DNA of 64,000 bases from Microbacterium sp. H83 (GTDB taxonomy: Bacteria > Actinomycetota > Actinomycetes > Actinomycetales > Microbacteriaceae), in NCBI RefSeq assembly GCF_001650405.1, contig NZ_LWCU01000001.1, forward strand, positions 26,310 through 90,309, read 5' to 3'. The notes below the pieces were generated by a model. It was not told where the DNA came from. It saw only the letters and a program-made list of their open reading frames with translations, and did no database searches. Below are positions 19,143 through 27,968 of the stretch, one piece after another. The stretch's first letter is position 1; each line of letters begins with the position of its first letter. A program made the translations under genes and the position numbers.

Positions 19143-19247
19143 ATGATCACTCTCATGACTGCACAGGCCACTGGCCTCGCCGCGCCCTTTGCGCCGCGTC
19201 TCGCGCACTCGGTAGCCGCCGGCGTCCGTCGCAACGGTCTCTCGTAG
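19143..19247 (+). CDS. Candidate 34-aa leader peptide
   Basis: A 34-codon frame starts at ATG 19143 directly behind AAAGGAGGTTACCG. That is the strongest Shine-Dalgarno in the window, almost fully complementary to the 16S 3' end. The peptide begins MITLMTAQATGLAAPF, is Ala/Arg-rich and ends VRRNGLS. I do not recognise it. A hairpin follows 10 nt after its stop, and a 92-aa gene and two GNAT genes come next on the strand. A regulatory (translation-sensing) leader is one explanation; a functional small protein is another. Confidence 0.5.
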   Translation: MITLMTAQATGLAAPFAPRLAHSVAAGVRRNGLS

Positions 19248-19256
19248 CACCGAAGC

Positions 19257-19289
19257 CAGAGAATTCCGGCCTGAACTGGGCCTTCTCTG
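19257..19289 (+). other. Hairpin between the leader ORF and the 92-aa gene
   Basis: CAGAGAA (19257-19263) and TTCTCTG (19283-19289) form a perfect 7-bp outer stem, and GGCC/GGCC can pair inside it. No T tract follows. Placed just after a well-translated short ORF, it could act in attenuation or as an RNA-stability element. Confidence 0.45.
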
Positions 19290-19460
19290 CCGCGCGTCTG
19301 CGCATCCCGCTGATCTTCTCCAGATCGCGATCTCCCGAACGCGGTTCCCGCTCCGTTCCCGAGCGTGCGCGTTCCTGGACTCCATCGCGCTCCGTCGGCC
19401 TCTCGACGACGCCTACGGACGCTCTCCGCACCGCATCCCACTCCCATCGAAGGATTCATC
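19290..19460 (+). other. Untranslated stretch before the 92-aa gene
   Basis: I see no convincing gene here. It contains a perfect 12-bp palindrome, AGATCGCGATCT, at 19322-19333 and several GC-rich arms that could pair. It would form the long 5' leader of the 92-aa gene if transcription starts near 19109. Confidence 0.4.
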
Positions 19461-19739
19461 GTGAACACCACGCTGTACCGCAGCACCACCCACCCACCGG
19501 ATACCGAGGACCGTCAGGTCCTGGAGATCCCCGCACCCGACGAGCTGCGCGGCCTCGGCCTCGCCGACCGTCTCTCCCTCCGTGTCGGCCTCTGGCTGCT
19601 CCAGAGGGCGCAGCGCCCGCATCCGGTCCGTCAGCCCCGAACGAGCGGGATCGATCCGCTCGGACTCGAGCGACGCGACCGGTCCGTCGGCGAGAACCTC
19701 GCGTTGCTCACGTACGACCTGCAGCGTCAGCTGCGCTGA
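19461..19739 (+). CDS. Hypothetical 92-aa protein
   Basis: The frame starts at GTG 19461, with AAGGA eight bases upstream. The product is 92 aa, soluble and rich in Arg and Leu, with a likely amphipathic helix (ELRGLGLADRLSLRVGLWLLQRA, about residues 29-51). I do not recognise a family. It ends 13 nt before the first GNAT gene, so it is probably in the same operon. An upstream open extension in the same frame lacks a ribosome site and was not used. Confidence 0.65.
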   Translation: MNTTLYRSTTHPPDTEDRQVLEIPAPDELRGLGLADRLSLRVGLWLLQRAQRPHPVRQPRTSGIDPLGLERRDRSVGENLALLTYDLQRQLR

Positions 19740-19752
19740 CCCGGAGGACTGC

Positions 19753-20841
19753 ATGAGCATCCGACTCACCGCCGAGGCGACGCTGCATCCGCTCGAGATC
19801 CCCTCCCGGGCGGATGCGGCGGACGCGGGAGCGTTCCGCGAACTCGCCCGCGTCCGCAATCAGGTCTGCCGGGAGCTGACGGGGCGGACCGAGCAGGACC
19901 TCGAGCCCGAGGCCCTGCTCCCGCTCCTCCGATCACGGAAGGAGCGCACCACCGTCGTCTGGGCGGTCCGGATCGACGGCGAGACCGTCGGCCGGACCGT
20001 CGTCGACATCCCGCACGAGGAGGGATCCCGGGTCGTCATCGCATCGATCGAGATCCTCCCCCGGGTCTGGGGCCGCGGCATCGGGACCGCCGTCCTGCCG
20101 CACATCGACGCCGTCGCCCGCGCGCACGGCCGCACGGTGATCCAGAACTGGACCGAGCAGCAGGCCAGCGACGCCCCGCGCATCGAGGCCGCCACCGGTC
20201 TCGGCAGCGTTCCGGACGATCACGTCGCGCGATTCCTCCGACGCAGCGGCTTCCGCCTCGAGCAGGTCTACCGCATCAGCCGGCTGGACCTCACCGAGGA
20301 GACCCTGTCGGCAGCCGCCGTGCTGCTCGACGAGGCCAGAGCGTTCGCGCAGGACTACCGCGTCGTGCAGTGGGTGCTGCCCACACCTCCGGAGAGGCTC
20401 GACGGCTATGCGTGGATGAAGTCCCGCATGTCGACGGACGCCCCGTCCGCCGATCTCGAATCGGACGAGGAGTCCTGGGATGCCGACCGTGTGACGGCCG
20501 CGGAGGCTCGGATCGCGGAGATGGGCCAGACGATCATGGTGACCGCGGCCGAGCACATCGCGACGGGCGAGCTCGCCGGCTTCACGGAGATCGGCGGTGG
20601 TCCCGACCTCAGCGGCACCACCATGCAGCACGACACGCTCGTGCTCTCCGACCACCGCGGGCACCGCCTCGGCCGGCTCATCAAGTGCGCCGCGATCCTC
20701 GCATGGCCCGACGTCGCCCCGGAGTCCCGGGACGTCATCACATACAACGCCGAGGAGAACCGCCCCATGCTCTCGATCAACGAGGCGATGGGATTCGTGC
20801 CCATCTCCTATGAAGGCGCCTGGCAGAAGGAACTGACATGA
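19753..20841 (+). CDS. GNAT-family N-acetyltransferase, two-domain form (paralogue 1)
   Basis: The 362-aa product is about twice the length of a single GNAT domain. The acetyl-CoA-binding segment of the first domain is visible as EILPRVWGRGIGTAVLPHIDAVARAHG (about residues 96-122). The second domain carries VLSDHRGHRLGRLIKCA and ends NAEENRPMLSINEAMGFVP followed by WQ, a common end in actinobacterial GNATs. Substrate is unknown; two-domain GNATs include the mycothiol synthase type, but this is not specifically that enzyme. It overlaps the next, paralogous gene by four bases. Confidence 0.85.
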   Translation: MSIRLTAEATLHPLEIPSRADAADAGAFRELARVRNQVCRELTGRTEQDLEPEALLPLLRSRKERTTVVWAVRIDGETVGRTVVDIPHEEGSRVVIASIEILPRVWGRGIGTAVLPHIDAVARAHGRTVIQNWTEQQASDAPRIEAATGLGSVPDDHVARFLRRSGFRLEQVYRISRLDLTEETLSAAAVLLDEARAFAQDYRVVQWVLPTPPERLDGYAWMKSRMSTDAPSADLESDEESWDADRVTAAEARIAEMGQTIMVTAAEHIATGELAGFTEIGGGPDLSGTTMQHDTLVLSDHRGHRLGRLIKCAAILAWPDVAPESRDVITYNAEENRPMLSINEAMGFVPISYEGAWQKELT

Positions 20842-21917
20842 CCACCACCACGCTCCGCATCACTCCGCTCTCCGTCCCGCGATCCCTCGACGACGACGAT
20901 GCGGCGGACTTCCGCGCCTACGGCGCGCTCAACCGCCGGATCTGCGACGAGGCCGTCGGTCTGCCCGAGCTCGCGCCCGATGCCTCGCAGATGCTCGCAT
21001 CGTGGCAGGACGCGACCGACACCCTCCACACCGGGTTCGTCGCCCGAATGGGCGACGACATCGTCGGCATGATCACCGTCGATTACGCGCAGGAGGAGGA
21101 TGCCCGCGCCGCGGAGATCGATCTGCTCGTCCCCGAGGAGAACTGGGGCACCGGCGTCGAGGACGCCCTGCTCGACCTCGCCGAGCAGGAGGCATCGAGC
21201 CGCGGCCGCGACCTCCTGCAGACCTGGACGCTGCACCGTCCCATCGAGGGCGACCGGATGCTCGTGCCGAAGACCGGATGGGGTCGGGTGCCGGCGATCC
21301 CGCTGACCGATGCCCTCGCGGCCCGCGGCTTCGCGTTCGAGCAGGTCGAACGCAACAGCGAACTCGACCTGCGTGCGGACCCGACCCCGCTGCGCACCGC
21401 GCTCACGGCGGCGGAGGCGATCGCCGGAGCCGACTACCGCATCGTGCACTGGCTCGCACCCACGCCGGCGGAGCACCGAGCCGGCTACGCCGCAGTGCTG
21501 GCGCGCCTGACGACCGACGCCCCGGCGGGCGACATGGAGTTCGTCGCGGAGCAGTGGGATGCCGACCGGGTCGTCCGGCGCGACACCCGCCTCACGAGTG
21601 CAGGGCAGGCCGTGTCGGTCGTCGCGGTGCAGCACGTGCCGACCGGCGACCTGGTCGCATACAACGAGCTGCTCATCGCCGCCGACCGCACCTCGGCGAC
21701 GCATCAGCTCGGCACGCTCGTCGCGAAGGACCACCGAGGCCACCGGCTCGGCATGATCGTGAAATGCGCGAACCTCCTGCGGTGGCGCGAGCTGATGCCG
21801 GACTCGCCCGTGGTGTCGACGTTCAACGCCGAGGAGAACCGCCCGATGCTGAGCATCAACGAGGCGATCGGGTTCCGTCCTGTCTCGTACGCGGGGGCGT
21901 GGCAGAAGCGGATCTGA
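20838..21917 (+). CDS. GNAT-family N-acetyltransferase, two-domain form (paralogue 2)
   Basis: The 359-aa product is a paralogue of the preceding protein. Both share NAEENRPMLSINEA and the ending GAWQK, the VAKDHRGHRLGMIVKCANLL acetyl-CoA loop, and the same two-domain layout. The first domain is degenerate (LLVPEENWGTGVEDALLDLA instead of a clear R/Q-x-x-G-x-G/A loop), so catalysis may rest on the second. The ATGA overlap with paralogue 1 indicates one transcript and probably a local duplication. Confidence 0.85.
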   Translation: MTTTTLRITPLSVPRSLDDDDAADFRAYGALNRRICDEAVGLPELAPDASQMLASWQDATDTLHTGFVARMGDDIVGMITVDYAQEEDARAAEIDLLVPEENWGTGVEDALLDLAEQEASSRGRDLLQTWTLHRPIEGDRMLVPKTGWGRVPAIPLTDALAARGFAFEQVERNSELDLRADPTPLRTALTAAEAIAGADYRIVHWLAPTPAEHRAGYAAVLARLTTDAPAGDMEFVAEQWDADRVVRRDTRLTSAGQAVSVVAVQHVPTGDLVAYNELLIAADRTSATHQLGTLVAKDHRGHRLGMIVKCANLLRWRELMPDSPVVSTFNAEENRPMLSINEAIGFRPVSYAGAWQKRI

Positions 21918-21939
21918 GGATCATCCGGGCGGTGCAGGC

Positions 21940-21966
21940 GCCCGGCCGGGGATCATCCGGCCGGGC
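21940..21966 (+). terminator. GC-rich hairpin after the GNAT genes
   Basis: GCCCGGCCGG (21940-21949) and CCGGCCGGGC (21957-21966) form a perfect 10-bp stem with a 7-nt loop, 23 nt after the second GNAT stop. There is no T tract. It is probably the end of the cassette transcript. Confidence 0.6.
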
Positions 21967-21980
21967 GATGCACGCCCATC

Positions 21981-22175
21981 ATGTCGCCGCTGCTCGTCAC
22001 CGCGCTCGGATCCGCGCTCTGCGCCGACGTGCTCGTCTTCCCGCTCCTCGGCATCGCGCTCATCGCCGCACCGCTGTCGCTCCTCACGATCGCGTCAGCC
22101 GTCGGCATCCTCGTCGTCGGGGCGAGCACGCACGCGACCCGTGCGCTCCTGGATCGGTCCTTCCGCGCGGCGTGA
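21981..22175 (+). CDS. Putative small membrane protein, 64 aa
   Basis: A short frame encodes a very hydrophobic peptide with two likely membrane helices (SPLLVTALGSALCADVLVFPLLGIALIAA and LLTIASAVGILVVGAST) and a basic C-terminus (RALLDRSFRAA). No clear Shine-Dalgarno precedes it, and it ends 2 bp before the converging mutM. It may be real because the hydrophobic pattern is coherent, but support is limited to composition. Confidence 0.45.
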   Translation: MSPLLVTALGSALCADVLVFPLLGIALIAAPLSLLTIASAVGILVVGASTHATRALLDRSFRAA

Positions 22176-22177
22176 CC

Positions 22178-23044
22178 TCAGAGTCGGCGGCGCTGGCAAC
22201 GCGGGCAGTAGTGACTCGACCGGTTCATGAACGCCTCGCGGCGGATCGGGCCGCCACAGCGCGGGCACGGCTGACCGCCGCGTCCATAGGCGTTGAGGGA
22301 ATGGGCGAAGTAGCCGGCCTGACCGTTGACGTTCACGTACTGGGCGTCGAAACTCGTGCCGCCCTCCGCCAGCGCCTTCGCGAGCACGGTCCGCACCTCG
22401 GCGAGAAGTCGTCGCACGGCCTGCGTCGAGAGAGCGCTGGCCGGGGTCTCGGGATGGATCCGCGCCGCCCACAGCGCCTCATCGGCGTAGATGTTGCCGA
22501 TGCCGCTGACGACCTGCTGATCGAGCAGGACGCGCTTGATGGCGCTGTTGCGGCGCGTCAGCGCCGTGCGGAAGGCCGGATCGTCGAAGTGCGGGTCGAG
22601 CGGATCCCGCGCGATGTGCAGGACCTGCGTGGGAATGGCGGTCGGCCCGTCGAGCACCAGAGTGTCCACCGCGAGCGATCCGAACGTGCGCTGATCGGCG
22701 AAGACGATGGCCAGCTCGCCGTGACTCGGATGCTCGATGCCGATCCGGACGCGCTCGTGTCGCTCCGCCGGAGCCTCAGGGGCCCTCAGAAGCATCTGTC
22801 CGCTCATCCCGAGATGAGCGATGAGGGCGGATGCGCCGGTGTCGAGGGGCAGCCACAGGAACTTGCCCCGACGCGCCGCCGCCGAGAAGGTGCGGCCCTC
22901 GAGACGAGCCGCGAAGTCCTCAGCGCCCGCGACATGCCGGGTGAGCGCGCGCTCATCGAAGACGCTCACACCCGTGATGAGCGCGCCGACCGCAGCAGGG
23001 GCGAGCCCGGCGCGGACCACCTCGACCTCGGGGAGCTCAGGCAC
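22178..23044 (-). CDS. mutM: Formamidopyrimidine-DNA glycosylase (Fpg/MutM)
   Basis: MutM excises oxidised purines such as 8-oxoguanine and cleaves the abasic site. The N-terminus [14 protein letters not shown] supplies the catalytic Pro (after Met removal) and Glu. The helix-two-turn-helix region ([14 protein letters not shown]) and a C-terminal zinc finger (CPRCGG...CPRCQ) are intact. The product has 288 aa, the family length. GTG 23044 overlaps the rnc stop by eight bases, so expression follows rnc. Confidence 0.96.
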   Translation of the reverse strand: MPELPEVEVVRAGLAPAAVGALITGVSVFDERALTRHVAGAEDFAARLEGRTFSAAARRGKFLWLPLDTGASALIAHLGMSGQMLLRAPEAPAERHERVRIGIEHPSHGELAIVFADQRTFGSLAVDTLVLDGPTAIPTQVLHIARDPLDPHFDDPAFRTALTRRNSAIKRVLLDQQVVSGIGNIYADEALWAARIHPETPASALSTQAVRRLLAEVRTVLAKALAEGGTSFDAQYVNVNGQAGYFAHSLNAYGRGGQPCPRCGGPIRREAFMNRSSHYCPRCQRRRL

Positions 23045-23729
23045 GCTCGTTGATCAGGCGCCAGGCGCTCAGCGCGGCCGCCATCTCTGCGGTCTTCTTG
23101 CTGCTTCCGGTGCCGACCATCGTGACGTCGCCGACGACGACGGTCGCGGTGAAGCGGCGGTCATGATCCGGACCGCTCGCCTCCACCGAATACTGCGGCG
23201 GCGTGGAACCCACGCGAGCCGCGAGCTCCTGCAGGCTCGTCTTCGGATCCATCGCCGCGCCGTACCGCTCAGGGTCGGCGAGCAGCGGCTTCGTCAGTCG
23301 CAGCACGAGCTCGGTCGCCGCCTCGGGTCCGGCCGACAGATACGTCGCGCCGATGACGGCCTCCATGGTGTCCGCGAGGATCGAGTCCTTGTCGCGGCCA
23401 CCGGTCTGCTCTTCGCCTCGCCCCAGCAGCAGATGCCGCCCCAGGCCGATGCCGCGGGCGACCTCCGCGAGGGCGACCGTCGAGACGACGCTCGCACGTC
23501 GCTTCGCCAGCTCTCCCTCGTCGAGCTCGGGGTGGGTGGTGAACAGCATGACCGTCACGGCCTGACCCAGCACCGAATCGCCGAGGAACTCCAGGCGCTC
23601 GTTGTGCGGGATGCCCCCGTGCTCGTAGGCGTACGACCGGTGGGTGAGCGCCAACTCCAGAAGCTCCGCGTCGATGTCGACGCGGAGCTTGTCGGGGAGA
23701 GGTCTCGTCCCCCGAGGGACCTCTGTCAC
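23037..23729 (-). CDS. rnc: Ribonuclease III
   Basis: RNase III cuts double-stranded RNA, including the rRNA precursor. The signature [14 protein letters not shown] is at about residues 42-55. The second acidic cluster [18 protein letters not shown] and the C-terminal dsRNA-binding domain ([37 protein letters not shown]) are present in the 230-aa product. The start is GTG 23729. It lies in the conserved yceD-rpmF-rnc-mutM order. Confidence 0.96.
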   Translation of the reverse strand: MTEVPRGTRPLPDKLRVDIDAELLELALTHRSYAYEHGGIPHNERLEFLGDSVLGQAVTVMLFTTHPELDEGELAKRRASVVSTVALAEVARGIGLGRHLLLGRGEEQTGGRDKDSILADTMEAVIGATYLSAGPEAATELVLRLTKPLLADPERYGAAMDPKTSLQELAARVGSTPPQYSVEASGPDHDRRFTATVVVGDVTMVGTGSSKKTAEMAAALSAWRLINERA

Positions 23730-23742
23730 GATGGCTCGCGAC

Positions 23743-23952
23743 TCAGACGTCTGCGACCTTGCGACCCTTGTACTCGAGGAAGAGCTCGGTGCCCTGCGAG
23801 TCGGTGACGACCTTCGCCTGGTGGGGACGGCTGTAGACGACCTTGCCGTTCTCGATGGTCTTGACGAGGGCAGGAGCTTCCGCCTTCCACTGCGCGCGGC
23901 GCGAGCGGGTGTTCGAACGGGATACCTTGCGCTTCGGGGGGTTACCAGCCAT
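23743..23952 (-). CDS. rpmF: 50S ribosomal protein L32 (cysteine-free form)
   Basis: The product is 69 aa, starting [20 protein letters not shown], the L32 signature. The start ATG 23952 follows the yceD stop by two bases. The four zinc-binding cysteines of the C+ form of L32 are absent, so this is the zinc-independent type that is common in Actinobacteria. It lies between yceD and rnc. Confidence 0.96.
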   Translation of the reverse strand: MAGNPPKRKVSRSNTRSRRAQWKAEAPALVKTIENGKVVYSRPHQAKVVTDSQGTELFLEYKGRKVADV

Positions 23953-23954
23953 GA

Positions 23955-24515
23955 CTAGCTCTCTTCTTTCTCGGCGGCGCGGCTCTCTGCCCCGCCGTCC
24001 TGGTCTGTGATCTGCTGGAGCGCGCTCCATCGAGGATCGATGGGAGCCGCCTGCTCCGTTCCGATGCTCTCGGTCAGCCTCTCGCCCGTCTTCGGGTCGA
24101 GCCCGGGGCAATCCGGCTGACACACCGGCTGAAATGGAAGGGCCAGTACGGCCGCATCCCTGACAAGAGTTTCAAGATCCACGTGGTCGTCTTGAACCTC
24201 GAAGTCAGTTTCTTCCTCACCAGGATACGCGAAAAGCTCCTGGAACTCGACTTCGACGGGCCGAGCGATGTCGATCAGGCACCGACCGCACACGCCGGAG
24301 TACTCTCCGTCGGCCGTGCCGGACACCAGGATGCCCTCGTGGACAGACTCCAGGCGCACATCGACGTCCAGGGTCGAGCCCGCGTCGAACGCGACGATCC
24401 CCTCTCCCCAGGACTCGGCGAGAGTGACGGGGAAGACATGCTCGCGCATCTCGCCCGGCTTGCGGACGATGTCGCGGACGGGGAGGACGAAGGGACCATT
24501 CAGGCGGGAACGCAC
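23955..24515 (-). CDS. yceD: YceD/DUF177-family protein
   Basis: DUF177 proteins are linked to 23S rRNA accumulation and are usually encoded just before rpmF, as here. The 186-aa product has the two characteristic cysteine pairs, GVCGRCLIDI (about residues 74-83) and CQPDCPG (about residues 130-136), and the acidic ELFAYPGEEE segment between them. The start GTG 24515 is preceded by TAGAAT and exactly six bases, a leaderless arrangement. It probably drives transcription of yceD-rpmF-rnc-mutM. Confidence 0.9.
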   Translation of the reverse strand: MRSRLNGPFVLPVRDIVRKPGEMREHVFPVTLAESWGEGIVAFDAGSTLDVDVRLESVHEGILVSGTADGEYSGVCGRCLIDIARPVEVEFQELFAYPGEEETDFEVQDDHVDLETLVRDAAVLALPFQPVCQPDCPGLDPKTGERLTESIGTEQAAPIDPRWSALQQITDQDGGAESRAAEKEES

Positions 24516-24589
24516 CCGTCGATTCTACCGGCTCAGGATGCCGGGGAGCTGGCTCCGACCTGAGTGCGCGGCGGCCGCCCGCACGGGAG

Positions 24590-25087
24590 TCAGATCCCGC
24601 GCGCTCCCGTGTCCAGGAACGCCGCGACAGCGGGAGGCACGAAGGGCGACACGTCGCCGCCGAGACCCGCGACCTGACGCACGAGCGAACTGGACACCAG
24701 CGCGTGCGACGGGTCGGGCAGCAGGAAGACGGTCTCGATGTCGGCGAGGTGCCGGTTCACGATCGCCATCGGCGTCTCGTACGCGACATCGATCTGCGAC
24801 CGGATGCCCTTCACCAGGACCCCGGCGCCGACATCGCGCGCATAGTCGACGAGCAGGCCCATGCTCCACGAACCGACGATCACGTTGCCGTCGACGCCGT
24901 CCTCGGCGATCGACTGCTCGAGCAGCGTCATCCTCTGGGCGATCGGCAGCATCGCCTCCTTGCCGGGGTTGTGCACGACGAGCACGTGCAGCTCGTCGTA
25001 CAGCCCCGCCGCGCGCCGGATCACATCGAGATGACCCAGGGTGGGCGGATCGAACGAACCGGGGACGACGGCGATCCGACTGCTCAT
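24590..25087 (-). CDS. coaD: Pantetheine-phosphate adenylyltransferase
   Basis: CoaD makes dephospho-CoA from 4'-phosphopantetheine and ATP. The nucleotidyltransferase motif [14 protein letters not shown] is at about residues 10-23 (the TxGH histidine is present), and [15 protein letters not shown] and [12 protein letters not shown] match the family. The product is 165 aa, the usual length. TAGGCT and six bases precede the ATG at 25087, so the mRNA is probably leaderless. Confidence 0.96.
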   Translation of the reverse strand: MSSRIAVVPGSFDPPTLGHLDVIRRAAGLYDELHVLVVHNPGKEAMLPIAQRMTLLEQSIAEDGVDGNVIVGSWSMGLLVDYARDVGAGVLVKGIRSQIDVAYETPMAIVNRHLADIETVFLLPDPSHALVSSSLVRQVAGLGGDVSPFVPPAVAAFLDTGARGI

Positions 25088-25116
25088 GGCACCAGCCTAG
25101 GGCACGCCCCGAAGGC

Positions 25117-27291
25117 TCAGTTCTTCGCGAGAGCCGCGCGGTCCTCGTCGCTCACCCGCCGCGCGATCGCCGAGCGGAGACCCGGGTTCGACGCCAATGT
25201 CGGGTCGGCGGACAGGATCGCTTCGGCGAGCTCGCGCGCCGTGACGATGAGGTTCGAGTCCTTGACGACTCGGAGGAGCTTCAGGGACGATCGGACGCCG
25301 GCCTGTGCCGCGCCGAGGACATCGCCCTCGCCGCGCAGCTCGAGGTCGACCTCCGCGAGGGCGAATCCGTCGAGCGTCGCCGCGACGGCATCCACGCGCT
25401 CCCGCGCCACGGAGCCCGCTTCCGCCTCGGTGACGAGCAGGCAGAGCCCCGGCACGCCGCCGCGGCCCACTCGTCCGCGCAGCTGATGGAGCTGAGAGAC
25501 GCCGAACCTGTCGGCATCGAGGACGATCATCGTCGACGCGTTGGGGACGTCGACGCCGACCTCGATGACCGTCGTGGCGAGGAGCAGATCGATCTCTCCC
25601 CGAGCGAACGCCTGCATGACCGCGTCCTTCTCCTCGGACGGCATGCGCCCGTGCAGCACAGCCCTGCGGAGGCCCCCGAGTCGCGGATGGGTCGCGAGCG
25701 CCTCGTCGAGCTGCACCACCCCCCAGCGCGGACCGGAGGCGCCCTCGGGCTGCGGAGCGAGCTGCTCCCCCGCTTCCGCGGTCTTCTTCGCCGTGTCGAT
25801 CGCCGCGCACACCGCGAACACCTGTCTGCCCTGCGCGATCTCCTCGGCGGCGCGCTCCCACACCCTGGTGAACCACCCTGGATGCTCGGCAAGCGGCGCG
25901 ACGAAGGACTCGATGCCCGCCCGTCCCTTCGGCATGGTACGGATCACGGAGGTGTCGAGATCGCCGAACACCGTCATCGCGACGGTGCGCGGGATGGGGG
26001 TGGCCGTCAGCACGAGCGCGTGCGGACTCGATCCCTTCGCGCGCAGCGCCTCGCGCTGCTCGACCCCGAACCGGTGCTGCTCGTCGACGACGACGAGACC
26101 GAGATCGGCGAAAGTCGTCTTCTCGCCGAGCAGGGCGTGAGTTCCGACGACGATCAGCGCCTGCCCGGAGGCCACGCGCAGCGCAGCCTTGCGACGTTCG
26201 GCGGCCGGGAGCTGTCCCGTGAGCAGCGTGGGCATCACGAGCGGGGCCAGCTGGGGACCCAGCATCTTGGTGATCGATCGCAGGTGCTGGCCGGCGAGCA
26301 CCTCGGTGGGTGCGATCAGCGCGGCCTGGCCACCCGACTCGGCCACCTGCAGCATGGCGCGCAGCGCGACGAGGGTCTTGCCCGACCCCACCTCTCCCTG
26401 CACGAGCCGGTTCATGGGCCAGGGGGCGACGAGGTCGGCGGCGACCTGCTCGCCCACGGTCTGCTGATCGGGGGTCAGCGAATACGGCAGGGCCGCGTCG
26501 AATCGCTCGAGCAGTCCGCCGGACGAGGCCGGACGGGCGGTGGCCGCCAGCGCCCTCACCGCATCGCGCTGCTGCAGCAGGGCCGTCTGCAGCGTGAGCG
26601 CCTCGTGCATGCGCAGCGTGCGGACAGCGGGGTCGATGTCGTTGCGCGTCTTCGGCCGGTGGATCTGCTCCAGCGCCTCGCGGGCCGTCAGCAGCTCGTG
26701 GCGTCGGCGCACGTCGTCGGGCAGCGGCTCCGGGACCGAGGACAGAGCGTCGAGCACACGGCCGACGAACTTCGCGATCTGCCAGGTCTGGAGACTCGCC
26801 GTCGCGGGGTAGATCGGGATGAGCACGGCCGCCCGTGCATCCGCGCGCCGACGGGCGGCGTCCTCATCGTCGAACAGCTCGTACTCGGGATGCGAGAACT
26901 GGGTCGTGCCGTTGAACTCGCCGACCTTGCCGGAGAAGACGCCGCGCCGGCCGACCGCGAGCTCCTCGGTGCGCCACTTCGCCGCCCCGAGGTTCTTCGC
27001 GAAGAAGGTCAGCGACATCTTGCCGATCCCGTCGCCGATGATCACCTCGGCCATGGCACCGCGCCGGTTGCGCATCGCGCGGGCGCTCGACGACAGCACC
27101 TCCGCGACGATCGTCACCGTCTCGCCGATCGGGAGCTCGCGGATCGGCGTCAGCTCGCCGGGATCGGCGTACCGCCGCGGGTAGTGCGACAGGAGATCGC
27201 CCACGGATGTCATCCCGAAAGCACGATCGAGGGTCTTCGCCGGAGTCGTGCCGAGGGCCTCCTCGAGCGACGAATCGAGCGTGAGCGACAT
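25117..27291 (-). CDS. recG: ATP-dependent DNA helicase RecG
   Basis: RecG remodels stalled replication forks and Holliday junctions. The N-terminal wedge/OB domain (GVGDLLSHYPRRY-like region) is followed by the two RecA-like helicase domains. Walker A is GEVGSGKT, motif II is VVDEQHRFGVEQR, and motif III is LTATPIPRT. The C-terminal QLHQLRGRVGRG (motif VI) is intact. At 724 aa it is normal length. The start ATG 27291 has TAGACT six bases before it, again leaderless, and diverges from rsmD. Confidence 0.96.
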   Translation of the reverse strand: MSLTLDSSLEEALGTTPAKTLDRAFGMTSVGDLLSHYPRRYADPGELTPIRELPIGETVTIVAEVLSSSARAMRNRRGAMAEVIIGDGIGKMSLTFFAKNLGAAKWRTEELAVGRRGVFSGKVGEFNGTTQFSHPEYELFDDEDAARRRADARAAVLIPIYPATASLQTWQIAKFVGRVLDALSSVPEPLPDDVRRRHELLTAREALEQIHRPKTRNDIDPAVRTLRMHEALTLQTALLQQRDAVRALAATARPASSGGLLERFDAALPYSLTPDQQTVGEQVAADLVAPWPMNRLVQGEVGSGKTLVALRAMLQVAESGGQAALIAPTEVLAGQHLRSITKMLGPQLAPLVMPTLLTGQLPAAERRKAALRVASGQALIVVGTHALLGEKTTFADLGLVVVDEQHRFGVEQREALRAKGSSPHALVLTATPIPRTVAMTVFGDLDTSVIRTMPKGRAGIESFVAPLAEHPGWFTRVWERAAEEIAQGRQVFAVCAAIDTAKKTAEAGEQLAPQPEGASGPRWGVVQLDEALATHPRLGGLRRAVLHGRMPSEEKDAVMQAFARGEIDLLLATTVIEVGVDVPNASTMIVLDADRFGVSQLHQLRGRVGRGGVPGLCLLVTEAEAGSVARERVDAVAATLDGFALAEVDLELRGEGDVLGAAQAGVRSSLKLLRVVKDSNLIVTARELAEAILSADPTLASNPGLRSAIARRVSDEDRAALAKN

Positions 27292-27355
27292 GTTCCGAGT
27301 CTAGGAGGCGCCGCCGACAACGCGACGATCGGCGACCCTGTCGTATCGTGAACGG

Positions 27356-27928
27356 GTGACGAGGATCATCGCCGGCACGGCGCGAGGTGCGCGACTGGAC
27401 GTGCCGCAGTCAGGGACGCGGCCGACGAGCGACCGGGTGCGGGAGTCCCTCTTCGGATCCCTGGAGTCCTCGGGCGCGCTCGTCGGCGCCCGCGTGCTCG
27501 ATCTGTATGCGGGGTCCGGAGCGCTCGGACTCGAGGCGCTGAGCCGAGGAGCGTCGTCGGCCGACCTCGTCGAGCAGGGCCGGGCAGCGGCCGCCGTCGT
27601 GCGGAGGAACGCCGCCGTGATCGCGAAGGCCGGTAGACCGAGCGCGGCCCGGGTCCACGAGAGCACGGTGCGCTCGTTCCTGCAGCGCGCGTCGGGCCCG
27701 TACGACCTCGTGTTCTCGGATCCGCCGTACGACCTGGCCGACGACGCCATGACCGCCGACCTCGTCGGCCTCGCGCGCCTGCTCTCCCCCGGCGCGCTCG
27801 TCATCGTCGAACGGGCCAGGAGGTCGACCCCGCCCGACCTGCGCGCCGCCGGGCTGGAGCCGGTCAGGGAGAAGACCTACGGCGACACCACGCTCTGGTG
27901 GGCCGAGCCCGCGCCCCCCGCGCCCTGA
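27356..27928 (+). CDS. rsmD: 16S rRNA (guanine966-N2)-methyltransferase RsmD
   Basis: RsmD methylates G966 of 16S rRNA with SAM. The 190-aa protein shows the N-terminal RIIAGTARGARLDVP, TRPTSDRVRESLFGSL, the SAM-binding VLDLYAGSGALGLEALSRGA, and the catalytic NPPY-type motif as SDPPYDLADD. GTG 27356 is preceded by TATCGT and six bases (leaderless). It diverges from recG across 64 bp and converges on thiL. Confidence 0.94.
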   Translation: MTRIIAGTARGARLDVPQSGTRPTSDRVRESLFGSLESSGALVGARVLDLYAGSGALGLEALSRGASSADLVEQGRAAAAVVRRNAAVIAKAGRPSAARVHESTVRSFLQRASGPYDLVFSDPPYDLADDAMTADLVGLARLLSPGALVIVERARRSTPPDLRAAGLEPVREKTYGDTTLWWAEPAPPAP

Positions 27929-27968
27929 AACTGCACCGGGGCGGGTCTGTCGCCTCCGCGCCGTCGCG

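Noticed and set aside
19322..19333. 12-bp palindrome AGATCGCGATCT
   Set aside because: Palindromes of this composition occur by chance in high-GC DNA, and it is not at a promoter; noted only as part of the untranslated stretch.
24268..27351. Open frame of over 1000 codons opposite yceD, coaD and recG
   Set aside because: The motifs of the genes on the other strand are complete, and this frame has none of its own.
27929..27968. Terminator between convergent rsmD and thiL
   Set aside because: No stable stem with a following T run could be found in the 40-bp gap.
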